64,000 bases of DNA from DASUKM01 sp036278735 (GTDB taxonomy: Bacteria; Acidobacteriota; Vicinamibacteria; Vicinamibacterales; 2-12-FULL-66-21). The translations under genes and the position numbers were made by a program. Below, piece by piece: positions 1 through 10,238 of the stretch. The notes beneath the pieces are model-generated. The model was given only the letters and a program-made list of their open reading frames with translations. It searched no databases and was not told where the DNA came from. Positions within the stretch are counted from its first letter, which is position 1. Every line of letters starts with the position of its first letter. Where the stretch lies: positions 139,283 to 203,282 of the forward strand of contig DASUKM010000022.1 of the NCBI GenBank assembly GCA_036278735.1. Direction: 5' to 3'.

Positions 1-1113
1 TGCGGGCCGTACCTCGGCAACATCATTACGCGCCCCATGGCGCGCGACCTGCAAATCATCAACGCGCTCGCGGTCGCGCTGATTGCGTTCATCGCCGGCC
101 TCGAGATCAATGTGACGCGCCTGCTGCCGCGCGTTCGCGACATCGCCCGGCTCGGAGGGGCGACCATCGGGATCCTCTACGTCGTCCTGCTGGCGTTCTT
201 CTGGACGGCGTGGCCATGGCTCGGGATCGCGCCCGGCCTGCACGGAACCCAGCGATTCGCCGTCGCCCTGCTCCTGACGACCATCGTCGCGAGCTTCTCG
301 CCGACGGTGACGATCGCGCAGATTGCCGAGTGCCGCGCGAGAGGGCCCCTGACCGAGCTGACGCTCGCGATCGTCGTGTTCGCGGATCTGCTGCTGATTC
401 TCGCCTTTACGCTGGTGATGGAGTTGGTCCGCGGCGCCTTTGGCGGAGCCCCGGACGTCGGGCTCGTCGCGGGCGTGTCGTGGGAAATTCTCGGATCCTT
501 CGCCTTCGGCGCGCTCGCCGGCGCGCTCTTCGCGCTGTACCTGCACTTCATCGGGCGCGAGGTGCCCGTCGTGCTGCTTGCCCTGTGCGCGCTGATCAGC
601 GGGGTCGGTGCGCGATTGCACGTCGAGCCGCTGCTCGCGGCGCTCGCCGCCGGCCTCGTTGTGGAAAACGTGGCCCCTCCGCGCGGCGACGTCCTCAAGG
701 CCGCGGTCGAGCGCGGGGCGCTGCCCGTCCTGGTCGTCTTCTTTGCCGCCGCCGGCGCGTCCCTGCAACTCGACGCGCTGGCCGCCATCGGGACGCTGGC
801 CTTGATCGTCTCAGGGCTGCGCCTCGGGCTGATCCGCGCCGGCGTCTGGCTCGGGACGCGCGCGGCGAGGCTGCGCGACGGGCCGGCCGATCTCGTGTGG
901 ATGGGATTCGTGTCTCAGGCCGGCGTCACGCTCGGGCTCACGCTGATCGTCGCGGTCGAATATCCGCAGTGGGGCGCGCCGATCCAGACGCTGATGGTCG
1001 CGCTGATCGCGCTGCACCAGCTGATCGGGCCCGTGCTCTTCAAGAGCGCGCTGGCGAGGACCGGGGAGATTGGAGCGATGGATCGAGTGGAGACGACGAT
1101 CTCGAGTGCGTGA
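1..1113 (+). CDS. Cation:proton antiporter, C-terminal part (5' end outside window)
   Basis: The reading frame is open to the left edge, so the gene begins upstream; the first internal ATG is at 37. About 370 residues are visible, nearly all in hydrophobic segments alternating with short charged loops (for example FIAGLEINVTRLLP and the repeated ALIAL/LAALAAGL stretches). This is the pattern of the CPA2/Kef-type Na+(K+)/H+ exchanger family. The acidic FIAGLEI segment resembles the ion-binding helix of that family. Role: monovalent cation/proton exchange across the inner membrane. Its 3' end overlaps the convergent cysteine desulfurase gene by 74 bp. Family is well supported; substrate cation is not. 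Confidence 0.8.
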   Translation, partial: CGPYLGNIITRPMARDLQIINALAVALIAFIAGLEINVTRLLPRVRDIARLGGATIGILYVVLLAFFWTAWPWLGIAPGLHGTQRFAVALLLTTIVASFSPTVTIAQIAECRARGPLTELTLAIVVFADLLLILAFTLVMELVRGAFGGAPDVGLVAGVSWEILGSFAFGALAGALFALYLHFIGREVPVVLLALCALISGVGARLHVEPLLAALAAGLVVENVAPPRGDVLKAAVERGALPVLVVFFAAAGASLQLDALAAIGTLALIVSGLRLGLIRAGVWLGTRAARLRDGPADLVWMGFVSQAGVTLGLTLIVAVEYPQWGAPIQTLMVALIALHQLIGPVLFKSALARTGEIGAMDRVETTISSA

Positions 1114-2239
1114 CCACCGCCGTCAGGCGTTCGACGGCCGCATCGACCTCGTCGGCTGTCGTCATGCGGCCGAGGCCGAAGCGGATGTATGCGCCGCCCG
1201 GCACGGCGCCAAGCGCCTGCAGCACGTGTGACAGGGTTTCGTTCCCGGAGCTGCACGCCGACCCTGTCGACACGGCCAGATCGCCCAGCGACATCAGCAG
1301 CGCGCTGCCGTCCACGTCGGCGATCCCGATGTGCAGGTTGTGCGGGAGCCGCCGGTCGAGCGTGCCGTTGACGTGCAGGCCGGGAATGCCGGCGCGAAGT
1401 CCCGCGAGGAGCGCGTCGCGCAGTCCCCGCAGCCGCACGGATTCCTCCGGCATCTCCTGACGGCAAATCTCGGCGGCGCGCCCGAACCCGACGATGCCGG
1501 GGACGTTGAGCGTGCCGGAGCGAATCCCCGACTCCTGCCCGCCGCCGTCGACCTGCGGCGCGAGCTGGATCTTCGGATTCCGCCGGCGGATGTACAGCGC
1601 GCCGGCCCCTTTCGGTCCGTACATCTTGTGCGCCGTCAGCGACAGCAGATCGACGGGTATCGTCGCGACGTCGATCGGGATCTTTCCGGCCGCCTGCGCC
1701 GCGTCGCTGTGCACGACGATGCCGCGCTCGTGCGCGATCCCGGCGATCTCGGCGAGCGGCTGCAGCGTACCGATCTCGTTGTTGGCCGCCATCACCGAGA
1801 GGAGGATCGTGCCGGGCGTCAGCGCCGCCCTGACGGTGTCGAGGTCGAGCAGGCCGTCGGGCTGGACCGGCATGCGGACCACCTCGAACCCCTGCTGCTC
1901 CAGATGACGGCACGTATCGAGCACCGACTTGTGCTCCGTCGCGACGGTGACGATGCGCCGGCCGCGATCGCGGAGCCGCTCGGCCGCGCCCTTGAGCGCG
2001 AGATTGTTCGATTCGCTCGCGCCGCTCGTGAAGACGATCTCGTTGGCCGCCGCGCCAATCAGCTCCGCGACCTGGGCGCGCGCCCGCCCCACCGCCTTGT
2101 CGGCGTCCCATCCCCAGGCGTGCTGGCGGCTGTGCGGATTGCCGAACCGCTCGGTGAAGAACGGCAGCATGTCGGTCAGGACCCGCGGGTCCACGGGCGT
2201 CGTGGCGTGGTAGTCGAGATAGATCCGCCGGCCGCCCAT
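1040..2239 (-). CDS. iscS: Cysteine desulfurase, IscS/NifS type
   Basis: PLP-dependent enzyme of 399 aa that takes sulfur from L-cysteine to form a persulfide for Fe-S cluster, tRNA thiolation or cofactor synthesis. It starts with the class V aminotransferase pattern LDYHATTPVDPRV. His104 stacks on PLP, Lys205 in LTAHKMYGPKG is the Schiff-base lysine, and Cys329 lies in the flexible loop STGSACSSGNE typical of IscS/NifS (class I) enzymes. It starts 3 bp after the Rrf2 regulator stop, so the two are co-transcribed. A SufS-type paralogue lies 1.4 kb upstream in the same direction, so this copy probably serves other acceptors. The last ~30 residues (Ser/Pro rich) overlap the antiporter gene and look unconserved. 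Confidence 0.93.
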   Translation of the reverse strand: MGGRRIYLDYHATTPVDPRVLTDMLPFFTERFGNPHSRQHAWGWDADKAVGRARAQVAELIGAAANEIVFTSGASESNNLALKGAAERLRDRGRRIVTVATEHKSVLDTCRHLEQQGFEVVRMPVQPDGLLDLDTVRAALTPGTILLSVMAANNEIGTLQPLAEIAGIAHERGIVVHSDAAQAAGKIPIDVATIPVDLLSLTAHKMYGPKGAGALYIRRRNPKIQLAPQVDGGGQESGIRSGTLNVPGIVGFGRAAEICRQEMPEESVRLRGLRDALLAGLRAGIPGLHVNGTLDRRLPHNLHIGIADVDGSALLMSLGDLAVSTGSACSSGNETLSHVLQALGAVPGGAYIRFGLGRMTTADEVDAAVERLTAVVTHSRSSSPLDPSLQSPRSSPARS

Positions 2240-2242
2240 GCG

Positions 2243-2716
2243 CTACCGCGCCTCCGGGCGGTGCCGGTGGCCACCGCGGGTGAACGACATCGGCGCCGAC
2301 GCACCATCGGGCGCCGCGTCGGTGGCAATCTCGGCGAGCGAACAGGTGGCCAGCGCGGCGACGATCCGATCCTTGATGCGCCAGAGCGGATCGCGCACGT
2401 TGCACTTCGCGAACTGGTCGCAGCGCTCGTCCTCGGTCGAGCACGCCGTCACCGTGAGCGGGCCGTCGATGGCCTGGATGATATCGGCCACCGAGATGGC
2501 GTGGGACGGCTTCGACAGGCGGTAGCCGCCGTGCGTGCCCTGATGCGACGTGAGCAACCCGCCGCGCACCAGGCGCTGCAGCACCTTGGCCATCAGCTCG
2601 ATCGGAATGTCGTACTGCTCCGCGATTTCGCGGGCGCTCGACGACGCGTCCACCCGGACGGCCAGATGCTTCATGGCCATCAGCGCGTAATCGGATTTTT
2701 TCGAGAGTCTCAACAT
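2243..2716 (-). CDS. iscR: Rrf2-family regulator, IscR-like with three cysteines
   Basis: 157 aa. Residues 1-75 form the winged helix of Rrf2 proteins (start MLRLSKKSDYALMAM; recognition region QGTHGGYRL). Cys92, Cys99 and Cys105 (motif TACSTEDERCDQFAKC) match the spacing of the [2Fe-2S] ligands of E. coli IscR (92/98/104), so cluster sensing is expected. The C-terminal 25 residues are basic and unlike the family. Role: sensing Fe-S demand and controlling the neighbouring suf/isc genes. A dyad in the suf leader (8872-8886) is a possible target. Gene lies between sufT and iscS on the same strand. Confidence 0.88.
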   Translation of the reverse strand: MLRLSKKSDYALMAMKHLAVRVDASSSAREIAEQYDIPIELMAKVLQRLVRGGLLTSHQGTHGGYRLSKPSHAISVADIIQAIDGPLTVTACSTEDERCDQFAKCNVRDPLWRIKDRIVAALATCSLAEIATDAAPDGASAPMSFTRGGHRHRPEAR

Positions 2717-2730
2717 TGCTGACTCTTGTC

Positions 2731-2761
2731 GGGCTTTGGGCTTTGGGCTTTAGGCTTTAGG
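2731..2761. repeat. Heptad tandem repeat A, copy 1 (GGCTTTG/GGCTTTA)
   Basis: Four to five tandem copies of GGCTTTG changing to GGCTTTA fill the gap between the rrf2 start and the sufT stop. A 30-bp stretch is identical, on the opposite strand, to the copy at 11541-11571. It begins 9 bp after the sufT stop codon. Confidence 0.85.
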
Positions 2762-2770
2762 AAAATGCCC

Positions 2771-3163
2771 TCACCACATGCCGAGCTGCAGCTTGGCCTC
2801 GTCGGACATTCGATCCTTGTCCCACGGCGGATCCCAGACGATGTCCACTTTGGCGTCCGATACGCCGGGAACGCTGCGGACCTTGTCGGCCACTTCGACC
2901 GGCAGCGACTGGGCCACGGGACACCCGGGCGCGGTGAGCGTCATCCGGATCGCGGCGACGCCGGCGGCGTCCACGAACACGTCGTAGACGAGGCCGAGAT
3001 CCCAGATATTCACGGGGATCTCCGGGTCGAACACCGTCGAGAGCGTCGCGATGATATCAGGCCGGAGCGCATCCGTCTTCGCGGCATCCGGCACCAGCCC
3101 GTCCGTCTGCCCTTCGGGCTCGGGCACGTCCGCCTCGTCATGCGTGATCGGCAGCGGTTTCAT
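2771..3163 (-). CDS. sufT: SufT / MIP18-family (DUF59) Fe-S assembly protein
   Basis: 130 aa. The DUF59 core is clear: LSTVFDPEIPVNIWDLGLVYDV followed by MTLTAPGCPVA with the conserved cysteine in the TxxGCP motif, and a C-terminal DPPWDKDRMS. Proteins of this family (SufT, PaaD, MIP18) help mature Fe-S proteins. The ATG at 3163 overlaps the sufU stop by 4 bp (ATGA), which fixes the start and implies translational coupling; the longer open frame upstream is only read-through of sufU. About 25 N-terminal residues precede the domain and are acidic. Last gene of the suf run before repeat A. Confidence 0.9.
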   Translation of the reverse strand: MKPLPITHDEADVPEPEGQTDGLVPDAAKTDALRPDIIATLSTVFDPEIPVNIWDLGLVYDVFVDAAGVAAIRMTLTAPGCPVAQSLPVEVADKVRSVPGVSDAKVDIVWDPPWDKDRMSDEAKLQLGMW

Positions 3164-3600
3164 ACTTGATCCTTGCCGGCGCGCGAGAGCGCCGCCTCGA
3201 GCGTGTGCCACGCCAGGCTGGCGCATTTCACGCGCACGGGAAACTCGCGGACGCCGGCGAGCGCCGACAACTTGCCGAGGTCCTCCACCTCGACGTCGGG
3301 CGGCGTCGTCACCATGCCGTGAAAGCGGGTGAACAACGCCCGCGCGTCGGCCACCGAGCGCCCCTTGATCGCGTCGGTCATCAGCGAGGCGGACGCCTTC
3401 GAGATGGCGCATCCCGATCCGACGAACCCCACGTCGGTGATGATCCCGTCTTCCACGCGCAGATACAGCGTCAGCCGGTCGCCGCAGAGCGGGTTGTAGC
3501 CTTCCGCCTGGTGGCTCGCCCCGGCCAGCGTGTGGAAGTTCCTCGGCCGTCTGTTGTGGTCGAGGATCACCTCCTGATACAGGTCGTCGAGATCCGGCAT
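3160..3600 (-). CDS. sufU: SufU-type Fe-S assembly scaffold / sulfur-transfer protein
   Basis: 146 aa, typical SufU/IscU-fold length. Three zinc/cluster cysteines are visible: Cys39 in NPLCGD, Cys64 in GSGCAIS and Cys126 in VKCASLAWH. The acidic residue after Cys39 (CGD) and the insertion between the second and third cysteine fit SufU, the zinc protein that relays persulfide sulfur from SufS, rather than IscU. The start ATG (3600) shares one base with the sufS stop. Position directly after sufS matches the usual sufS-sufU pairing of Firmicutes and several other phyla. Confidence 0.93.
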   Translation of the reverse strand: MPDLDDLYQEVILDHNRRPRNFHTLAGASHQAEGYNPLCGDRLTLYLRVEDGIITDVGFVGSGCAISKASASLMTDAIKGRSVADARALFTRFHGMVTTPPDVEVEDLGKLSALAGVREFPVRVKCASLAWHTLEAALSRAGKDQV

Positions 3601-4892
3601 CAGCCGAGTACCTCGCGGACGCGGTGCAGCGCGCCGACGAGCGCGTCGAGATCCGCGCGTGTGTTGTACATCGCAAGCGACGCGCGAGCCGTCGCCGGAA
3701 TACCGAAGCGCTCCATGACGGGCTGCGCGCAGTGATGCCCGGTCCGCACGGCGACCCCCTCGCGATCGACGATCGTGCCGATGTCGTGCGGGTGCATGCC
3801 GTCGATGACGAACGACAGGATGCTCGCCTTGGAAGGGGCGGTCCCGATGATGCGGAGTCCCGGGACGTCTTGGAGCGCCGCGGTCCCGTAGGCCAGCAGA
3901 TCGCGCTCGTGCGCGGCGACGGCCTCGAATCCGGCCGCGCCGAGATAATCGAGCGCCGCGTGCAAGCCGACCGCGCCGGCGATGTTCGGCGTCCCCGCTT
4001 CGAACTTGTACGGCAGGTCGTTCCACGTGCTGCGCTCGAAGCTGACGGAGCGGATCATGTCGCCGCCGCCGAGAAACGGCGGCATCGCCTCGAGATGTTC
4101 CGTCTTGCCGACGAGCACGCCGATGCCCGTCGGGCCGTAGAGCTTGTGGCCGGTGGCCACGTAGAAGTCGCAGTCGAGCGCCTGGACGTCCACGGCCATG
4201 TGGTACGCGGCCTGCGATCCGTCGAGCAGCACGGGGACGCCGTGCCGATGCGCGAGCGCGACGATCTCGGCGGCCGGATTCACGGTGCCGAGCGCGTTCG
4301 ACATGTGCGACACCGCCGCGATCACGGTCCGGGGGCCGAGCAGGCGGGCGAACTCGTCGACGATCAGCGCGCCGCGGTCGTCGATCGGCGCCACCCGGAT
4401 CGTCGCGCCTGTCGCTTCGCAGGCGAGCTGCCAGGGCACGATGTTCGAGTGGTGCTCCATCGCGGTGATGAGCACTTCGTCGCCCGGCTGGAGCCGAGGA
4501 CGCGCGAAGCTCCGCGCCACGAGGTTGATGCTCTCGGTCGCGTTGCGCGTGAAGACGACCTCGTGCGCGTGCGCCGCATGGAAAAAGGCCTGCACGCGGG
4601 CGCGCGCGGCTTCGTAGGCTTCGGTCGCACGCTCGCTCAATTCGTGCACGCCGCGGTGGACGTTCGCGTTGATCCCGGTGTAGTACGCCGTGAGCGCGTC
4701 GATCACCGCCTGCGGCTTCTGCGTCGTCGCGGCGTTGTCGAGATAGACGAGCGGTTTGCCGCGTACCGTGCGGCGGAGGATCGGAAAATCGGCGCGGACG
4801 CGCTCGACGTCGAAGGGAAGCGTTGGCGTGCCGGGGACGACGGGGAGGCCGGCGGCGGCCGGCGCGATCTGGCCCCCCGCGACGGTGGTCAC
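3600..4892 (-). CDS. sufS: SufS cysteine desulfurase
   Basis: 430 aa with a GTG start at 4892 that overlaps the sufD stop (GTGA); the open frame extends further upstream but that part is antisense to nothing recognisable and lies inside sufD. Motifs: LDNAATTQKP near the N-terminus, His147 region AMEHHSNIVPW, PLP lysine Lys250 in ATGHKLYGPTG, and catalytic Cys388 in RTGHHCAQPVMERFG, the short active-site loop of SufS (class II) desulfurases. It delivers sulfur to SufU. Twenty-five extra Ala/Pro/Gly residues precede the domain. Confidence 0.93.
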   Translation of the reverse strand: MTTVAGGQIAPAAAGLPVVPGTPTLPFDVERVRADFPILRRTVRGKPLVYLDNAATTQKPQAVIDALTAYYTGINANVHRGVHELSERATEAYEAARARVQAFFHAAHAHEVVFTRNATESINLVARSFARPRLQPGDEVLITAMEHHSNIVPWQLACEATGATIRVAPIDDRGALIVDEFARLLGPRTVIAAVSHMSNALGTVNPAAEIVALAHRHGVPVLLDGSQAAYHMAVDVQALDCDFYVATGHKLYGPTGIGVLVGKTEHLEAMPPFLGGGDMIRSVSFERSTWNDLPYKFEAGTPNIAGAVGLHAALDYLGAAGFEAVAAHERDLLAYGTAALQDVPGLRIIGTAPSKASILSFVIDGMHPHDIGTIVDREGVAVRTGHHCAQPVMERFGIPATARASLAMYNTRADLDALVGALHRVREVLG

Positions 4893-6208
4893 GCGACCGC
4901 CTCCTCGAGGTCGCGCGCGAGCTGCGCGAACAGCTCGGCCTCGAGCGCCGCGCGCAGCGCGTCGATCTTCACGCGCGCGAGAATGTCGCCGGCGAAGGCG
5001 TGGATCAGCATGTCGCGCGCCTCCGCGAAGGTCAGGCCGCGGGCCCGGAGGTAGAAGATCGCGTCGTCGTCGAGCTGCCCGATCGCCGCCCCGTGCGTGC
5101 ACTTCACGTCGTCGGCGAAGATCTCGAGCTGCGGCTTGGTGTTGATGGTGGCGCCGTCGGAGAGCAGCAGCGCGCGATTGGTCTGCTTCGCGTCCGTCTT
5201 CTGCGCGTCGGGCCGGACCACGATCTTGCCATTGAACACGGCGCGCGCCGTCCCGCCCAGGATCCCCTTGTAGACCTCGTGGCTGGCGCAGTGCGCGCGG
5301 GCATGGTCGATTTCCGTGTGGGTGTCGACCAGCCGCTCCCCATCCGCCAGGTAGAGGCCGTTCAGCGTGCACTCCCCTCCCTCGCCGTCGAGCACGGCCA
5401 CGACGTCGTTGCGCACGAACCGGCCGCCCACCGCGAACGAGTGCGACGAGAACGTGGCGCTGCGCGACAGGTTCACGTGCATGCTGCCCACGTGAAACGC
5501 CTCGAAGCTGTCGTGCTGCACCTTGTAATGGTCGACGACGGCGTTCTCGCCGGCGAACACCTCGGTGACGCCGTTGGTGAAATACACCTCGCCGGCGGCG
5601 CCGACGTACGTCTCCGCCAGCCTCACCTGGCTGCCGGCGCCCGCGACGACGAGCACCCGCGGCTGGTTCATCGACGGCCGATCGCCCGCCGCGGACACGC
5701 ACAGCAGTTGCAGGGGGGGCTCGACCGCGAGGCCGTCCGGCACATAGACGAATGCGCCGTCGTTGGCCAGGGCGGTGTTCAGCGCGACGAAGCTGCGCGT
5801 CTGGAACACCGCGGCGCGCCCGAGGTAGCGTTCGACGATGTCGGCGTGCGTGTCGATCGCCTCGGCCAGCGACGTCGCGACGACGCCGCGGGGCAGCGTG
5901 TCGAGGCGCGACAGCGCGCGATCGATCCGCCCGTTCACCAGGACGAGACGGAGCGGAGCCGTCCCGTACGGCAGCCCGTCGACCTCCGCGGTCGACACCG
6001 GCACGTCGGCGGCCAACTCGAACCCCGCCGACGCGATCGGTGCGGCGTTGGTGAACCGCCATTCCTCGTCCCGCACGGTCGGCACCCCGAGAGCGGCGAA
6101 GCGCGAGGCCGCCTGCGCGCGCAGCGTCTCGAGCCAGCGGGGCCCTCCCTGCGGGCGGCGATCGAGCGCCGACATCAACGACGAACGCTTTTCGGCAATC
6201 TGCGTCAT
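4889..6208 (-). CDS. sufD: SufD, subunit of the SufBCD Fe-S scaffold
   Basis: 439 aa, normal for SufD. The C-terminal beta-helix part carries DDVKCTHGAAIGQLDDDAIFYLRARGL, the region with the conserved His that, with a SufB Cys, forms the cluster assembly site, and the conserved DEEWRFTN near residue 48 in the N-terminal part. Works with SufB and SufC as the scaffold on which clusters are built. Five bases separate it from sufC; its stop overlaps the sufS GTG. Confidence 0.92.
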   Translation of the reverse strand: MTQIAEKRSSLMSALDRRPQGGPRWLETLRAQAASRFAALGVPTVRDEEWRFTNAAPIASAGFELAADVPVSTAEVDGLPYGTAPLRLVLVNGRIDRALSRLDTLPRGVVATSLAEAIDTHADIVERYLGRAAVFQTRSFVALNTALANDGAFVYVPDGLAVEPPLQLLCVSAAGDRPSMNQPRVLVVAGAGSQVRLAETYVGAAGEVYFTNGVTEVFAGENAVVDHYKVQHDSFEAFHVGSMHVNLSRSATFSSHSFAVGGRFVRNDVVAVLDGEGGECTLNGLYLADGERLVDTHTEIDHARAHCASHEVYKGILGGTARAVFNGKIVVRPDAQKTDAKQTNRALLLSDGATINTKPQLEIFADDVKCTHGAAIGQLDDDAIFYLRARGLTFAEARDMLIHAFAGDILARVKIDALRAALEAELFAQLARDLEEAVA

Positions 6209-6213
6209 GAGTG

Positions 6214-6960
<747 letters not shown>

Positions 6961-6980
6961 GGAGACTCCCGAATGTGAAC

Positions 6981-8426
<1,446 letters not shown>

Positions 8427-8435
8427 AACGAAGCA

Positions 8436-8531
8436 ACCAGCTACCAGTCTCCAGCTGCCAGCTGCCAGCTCCTGAGGAAGAATGGCTTCCTTTTGAGCTG
8501 GAAGCTGGAAGCTGGCCGCTGGCAGCTTCTA
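8436..8531. repeat. Palindromic repeat B, copy 1 (core AGGAAGAATGGCTTCCT)
   Basis: A 17-bp core (AGGAAG-AATGG-CTTCCT, six-base arms) is flanked on one side by tandem GCTGCCA/CCAGCT units and on the other by AGCTGGA units, giving a long imperfect hairpin. The element starts exactly at the TAG stop of the sufA-like gene (8529-8531). The same element is at 55657-55741 and a half-copy at 56327-56356. Confidence 0.85.
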
Positions 8532-8855
8532 GACGCTGAAACTCGATCCGCACCCGCACGTCGACTTGGCGTTCGGGTTGTGAAAGACGAACCCGCGGCT
8601 GACGAGGCTCGTGTCGTAGTCGAGCGTCGTCCCCTTGATGAATTCATAGCTGCGCGGGTCGACGAACACTTTCGAACCGTCGGGCCCGTCGAACACCTGG
8701 TCGTTTTCGCGCGGCGCCGCTTCCCAGGCGAAGGTGTAGCTCAATCCGGAGCAGCCGCCCGCCTTGATGCCGATCCGCAGCCCGCCCCCGGGCATGCCGT
8801 TCTGGACCGTCATCTTGCTGATGAGATGCCCTGCGTTTTCGCTGATCTGAAGCAT
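8529..8855 (-). CDS. A-type Fe-S carrier (SufA/ErpA/IscA family)
   Basis: 108 aa, full length for HesB/IscA proteins. Cys35 (GGCSGLSY) and the C-terminal CGCGSSFSV (Cys100, Cys102) are the three cluster ligands. It receives clusters from SufBCD and passes them to apo-targets. First gene of the suf block, transcribed leftward. Whether it is SufA or ErpA cannot be decided from the sequence alone, so no symbol is given. Its TAG stop is the first base triplet of repeat B. Confidence 0.92.
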   Translation of the reverse strand: MLQISENAGHLISKMTVQNGMPGGGLRIGIKAGGCSGLSYTFAWEAAPRENDQVFDGPDGSKVFVDPRSYEFIKGTTLDYDTSLVSRGFVFHNPNAKSTCGCGSSFSV

Positions 8856-8871
8856 GCGGCCGCCTTATGTC

Positions 8872-8886
8872 GGACCTTAACAGTCC
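8872..8886 (-). promoter_or_regulatory. Possible operator in the suf leader
   Basis: GGAC-N7-GTCC dyad 17-31 bases upstream of the sufA-like start, within an A+T-richer stretch containing TAAACT (8894-8889) that could be a -10 element. The position suits an Rrf2/IscR-type site and an IscR-like regulator is in the cluster, but the motif does not match the E. coli IscR consensus closely. Confidence 0.3.
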
Positions 8887-8897
8887 TAGTTTATCGC

Positions 8898-9024
8898 AAA
8901 ACGGGGTCAGATCTTGTTTTTTGCACGATCGTCCTCTGGCGGTGACAGGTTCGCGGCGGTCCGCCGCGACACGGTGACCGCCAGCGGACACTTGTGCAAA
9001 GAACAAGATCTGACCCCGTTTTTA
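8898..9024. repeat. REPIN-like 127-bp palindrome E (arms ...ACGGGGTCAGATCTTG)
   Basis: The outer 24 bases of each arm match with one mismatch (AACGGGGTCAGATCTTGTT on the left; its reverse complement on the right). The inner arms, around TCTGGCGGTGAC and GTGACCGCCAGCG, remain complementary almost to the centre at about 8960. ACGGGGTCAGATCT-type ends are typical of REP/RAYT-associated repeat doublets (established knowledge). No transposase gene is in the window. The right end supplies the TAA stop of the MoeB-rhodanese gene (9022-9024). Confidence 0.85.
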
Positions 9025-10182
9025 GTACCGCGGGAGGCTCGGGTCGATCCGATCGATCCACGCGAGGATGCCGCCGGTCAGGTTGCGCACGTTGGCGAAC
9101 CCGCGCTCCCGCAGCAGCGCGGCAGCCCGGGCGCTGCGCCCCCCCGACTTGCAGTAAACGACCATGGGGACAGAGGGGTCCAGCTCGTCCAGGCGCCTCG
9201 GCAGTTCGCCGAGCGGGATCAGGATCGACGCCGGCAGGCGGCAGATGGCGGCCTCGACTGGCTCGCGCACGTCGAGCAGCACCGGGACGGTGCCTCCAGC
9301 GACGCTCGCCTCGAGTTCCTCGACCGTCATGGCCGCCTCCCCCTGATCGGCGCCGGCGCCCGGCCCACGCGCCGGCGTGGTCGTGCAATACCCCTCGTAC
9401 TCCCGCAGTTCGCGGATCCGCGGGTGGGTGCCGCAGATCGGGCAGTCCGGATCCCTGGGCAGCTTCAGCTCACGGAAGCGCATACGAAGTGCGTCGTAGA
9501 TCAGAAAGCGGCCAATCAGCGGCTCGCCGATGCCGGCGACGAGCTTGATCGCTTCGGTCGCCTGAATCGTACCGATCACGCCGGGCAGCACGCCGAGCAC
9601 CCCGCCCTCGGCACAACTCGGCACGAGCCCGGGGGGCGGCGGCTCCGGATGCAGGCAGCGATAGCACGGCCCGCCGGGGGCCGCGAACACCGACGCCTGT
9701 CCCTCGAACCGAAAGATGCTGCCCCACGCATTCGGCTTTCCGAGGAGCACGCACGCGTCGTTGACGAGATACCGCGCGGCGAAGTTGTCGGTGCCGTCAA
9801 CGACAACGTCCCAGGGGGCGAGCAGCTCGCGCGCGTTCGCGGCCGTGATCGCCGTCTCGTACGTCTCGACGCGGACGTCGGGATTGAGCGCCTCGATCTT
9901 CGCGCGGGCCGACGCCAGCTTGGACCGCCCCACGTCCGGGGTCGAATGGATGATCTGCCGCTGCAGGTTCGAGAAGTCGACGACGTCGAAGTCGACGAGG
10001 CCGAGCGTGCCGACGCCGGCCGCGGCGAGGTAGAGCGCGGCGGGCGAACCGAGGCCGCCGGCGCCGATGCAGAGCACGCGCGCTCCCTTCAACCGGCGCT
10101 GTCCGGCTTCGCCGATCTCGGGCAGCAGCAAGTGACGGCTGTAGCGCCGCAGCTCGTCCGTGCTCAGGCTGGAAACCATCAT
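9022..10182 (-). CDS. MoeB/ThiF-type E1 adenylyltransferase fused to a rhodanese domain
   Basis: 386 aa. Residues 1-265: E1-like fold with nucleotide motif VLCIGAGGLGSPAALYLAAAGVG, DFDVVDFSNLQRQ and the DGTDNFAARYLVND region; zinc cysteines appear as CYRC and CPIC. Residues ~285-386: rhodanese domain with LDVREPVE and active-site loop CKSGGRS. The architecture is that of MoeBR/MOCS3-like proteins, which adenylate the C-terminal Gly of MoaD/ThiS-type carriers and load sulfur through the rhodanese cysteine. Substrate carrier cannot be told from the sequence. A -10-like TATGAT lies 8 bases before the ATG. Confidence 0.9.
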   Translation of the reverse strand: MMVSSLSTDELRRYSRHLLLPEIGEAGQRRLKGARVLCIGAGGLGSPAALYLAAAGVGTLGLVDFDVVDFSNLQRQIIHSTPDVGRSKLASARAKIEALNPDVRVETYETAITAANARELLAPWDVVVDGTDNFAARYLVNDACVLLGKPNAWGSIFRFEGQASVFAAPGGPCYRCLHPEPPPPGLVPSCAEGGVLGVLPGVIGTIQATEAIKLVAGIGEPLIGRFLIYDALRMRFRELKLPRDPDCPICGTHPRIRELREYEGYCTTTPARGPGAGADQGEAAMTVEELEASVAGGTVPVLLDVREPVEAAICRLPASILIPLGELPRRLDELDPSVPMVVYCKSGGRSARAAALLRERGFANVRNLTGGILAWIDRIDPSLPRY

Positions 10183-10200
10183 GCGGCGATCATAACAACC

Positions 10201-10229
10201 TTGAGGTTACGGCACCTTTCGCCTAAACT
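10201..10229 (+). promoter_or_regulatory. Sigma-70-type promoter for rmuC
   Basis: TTGAGG (10201-10206), exactly 17 bp, then TAAACT (10224-10229). The expected start site is about 3-5 bases before the GTG at 10239, so the transcript would have almost no leader. Confidence 0.6.
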
Positions 10230-10238
10230 TCGACCACG

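Noticed and set aside
915..2444. Long plus/minus frames over iscS (509 aa, 463 aa)
   Set aside because: Arg/Pro-rich shadow frames of a GC-rich gene without start signals or family motifs.
3600..6062. Single 820-aa ORF on the minus strand
   Set aside because: Only its C-terminal 430 residues are SufS; the N-terminal part is Arg/Gly-rich antiframe of sufD, which is clearly coding in another frame.
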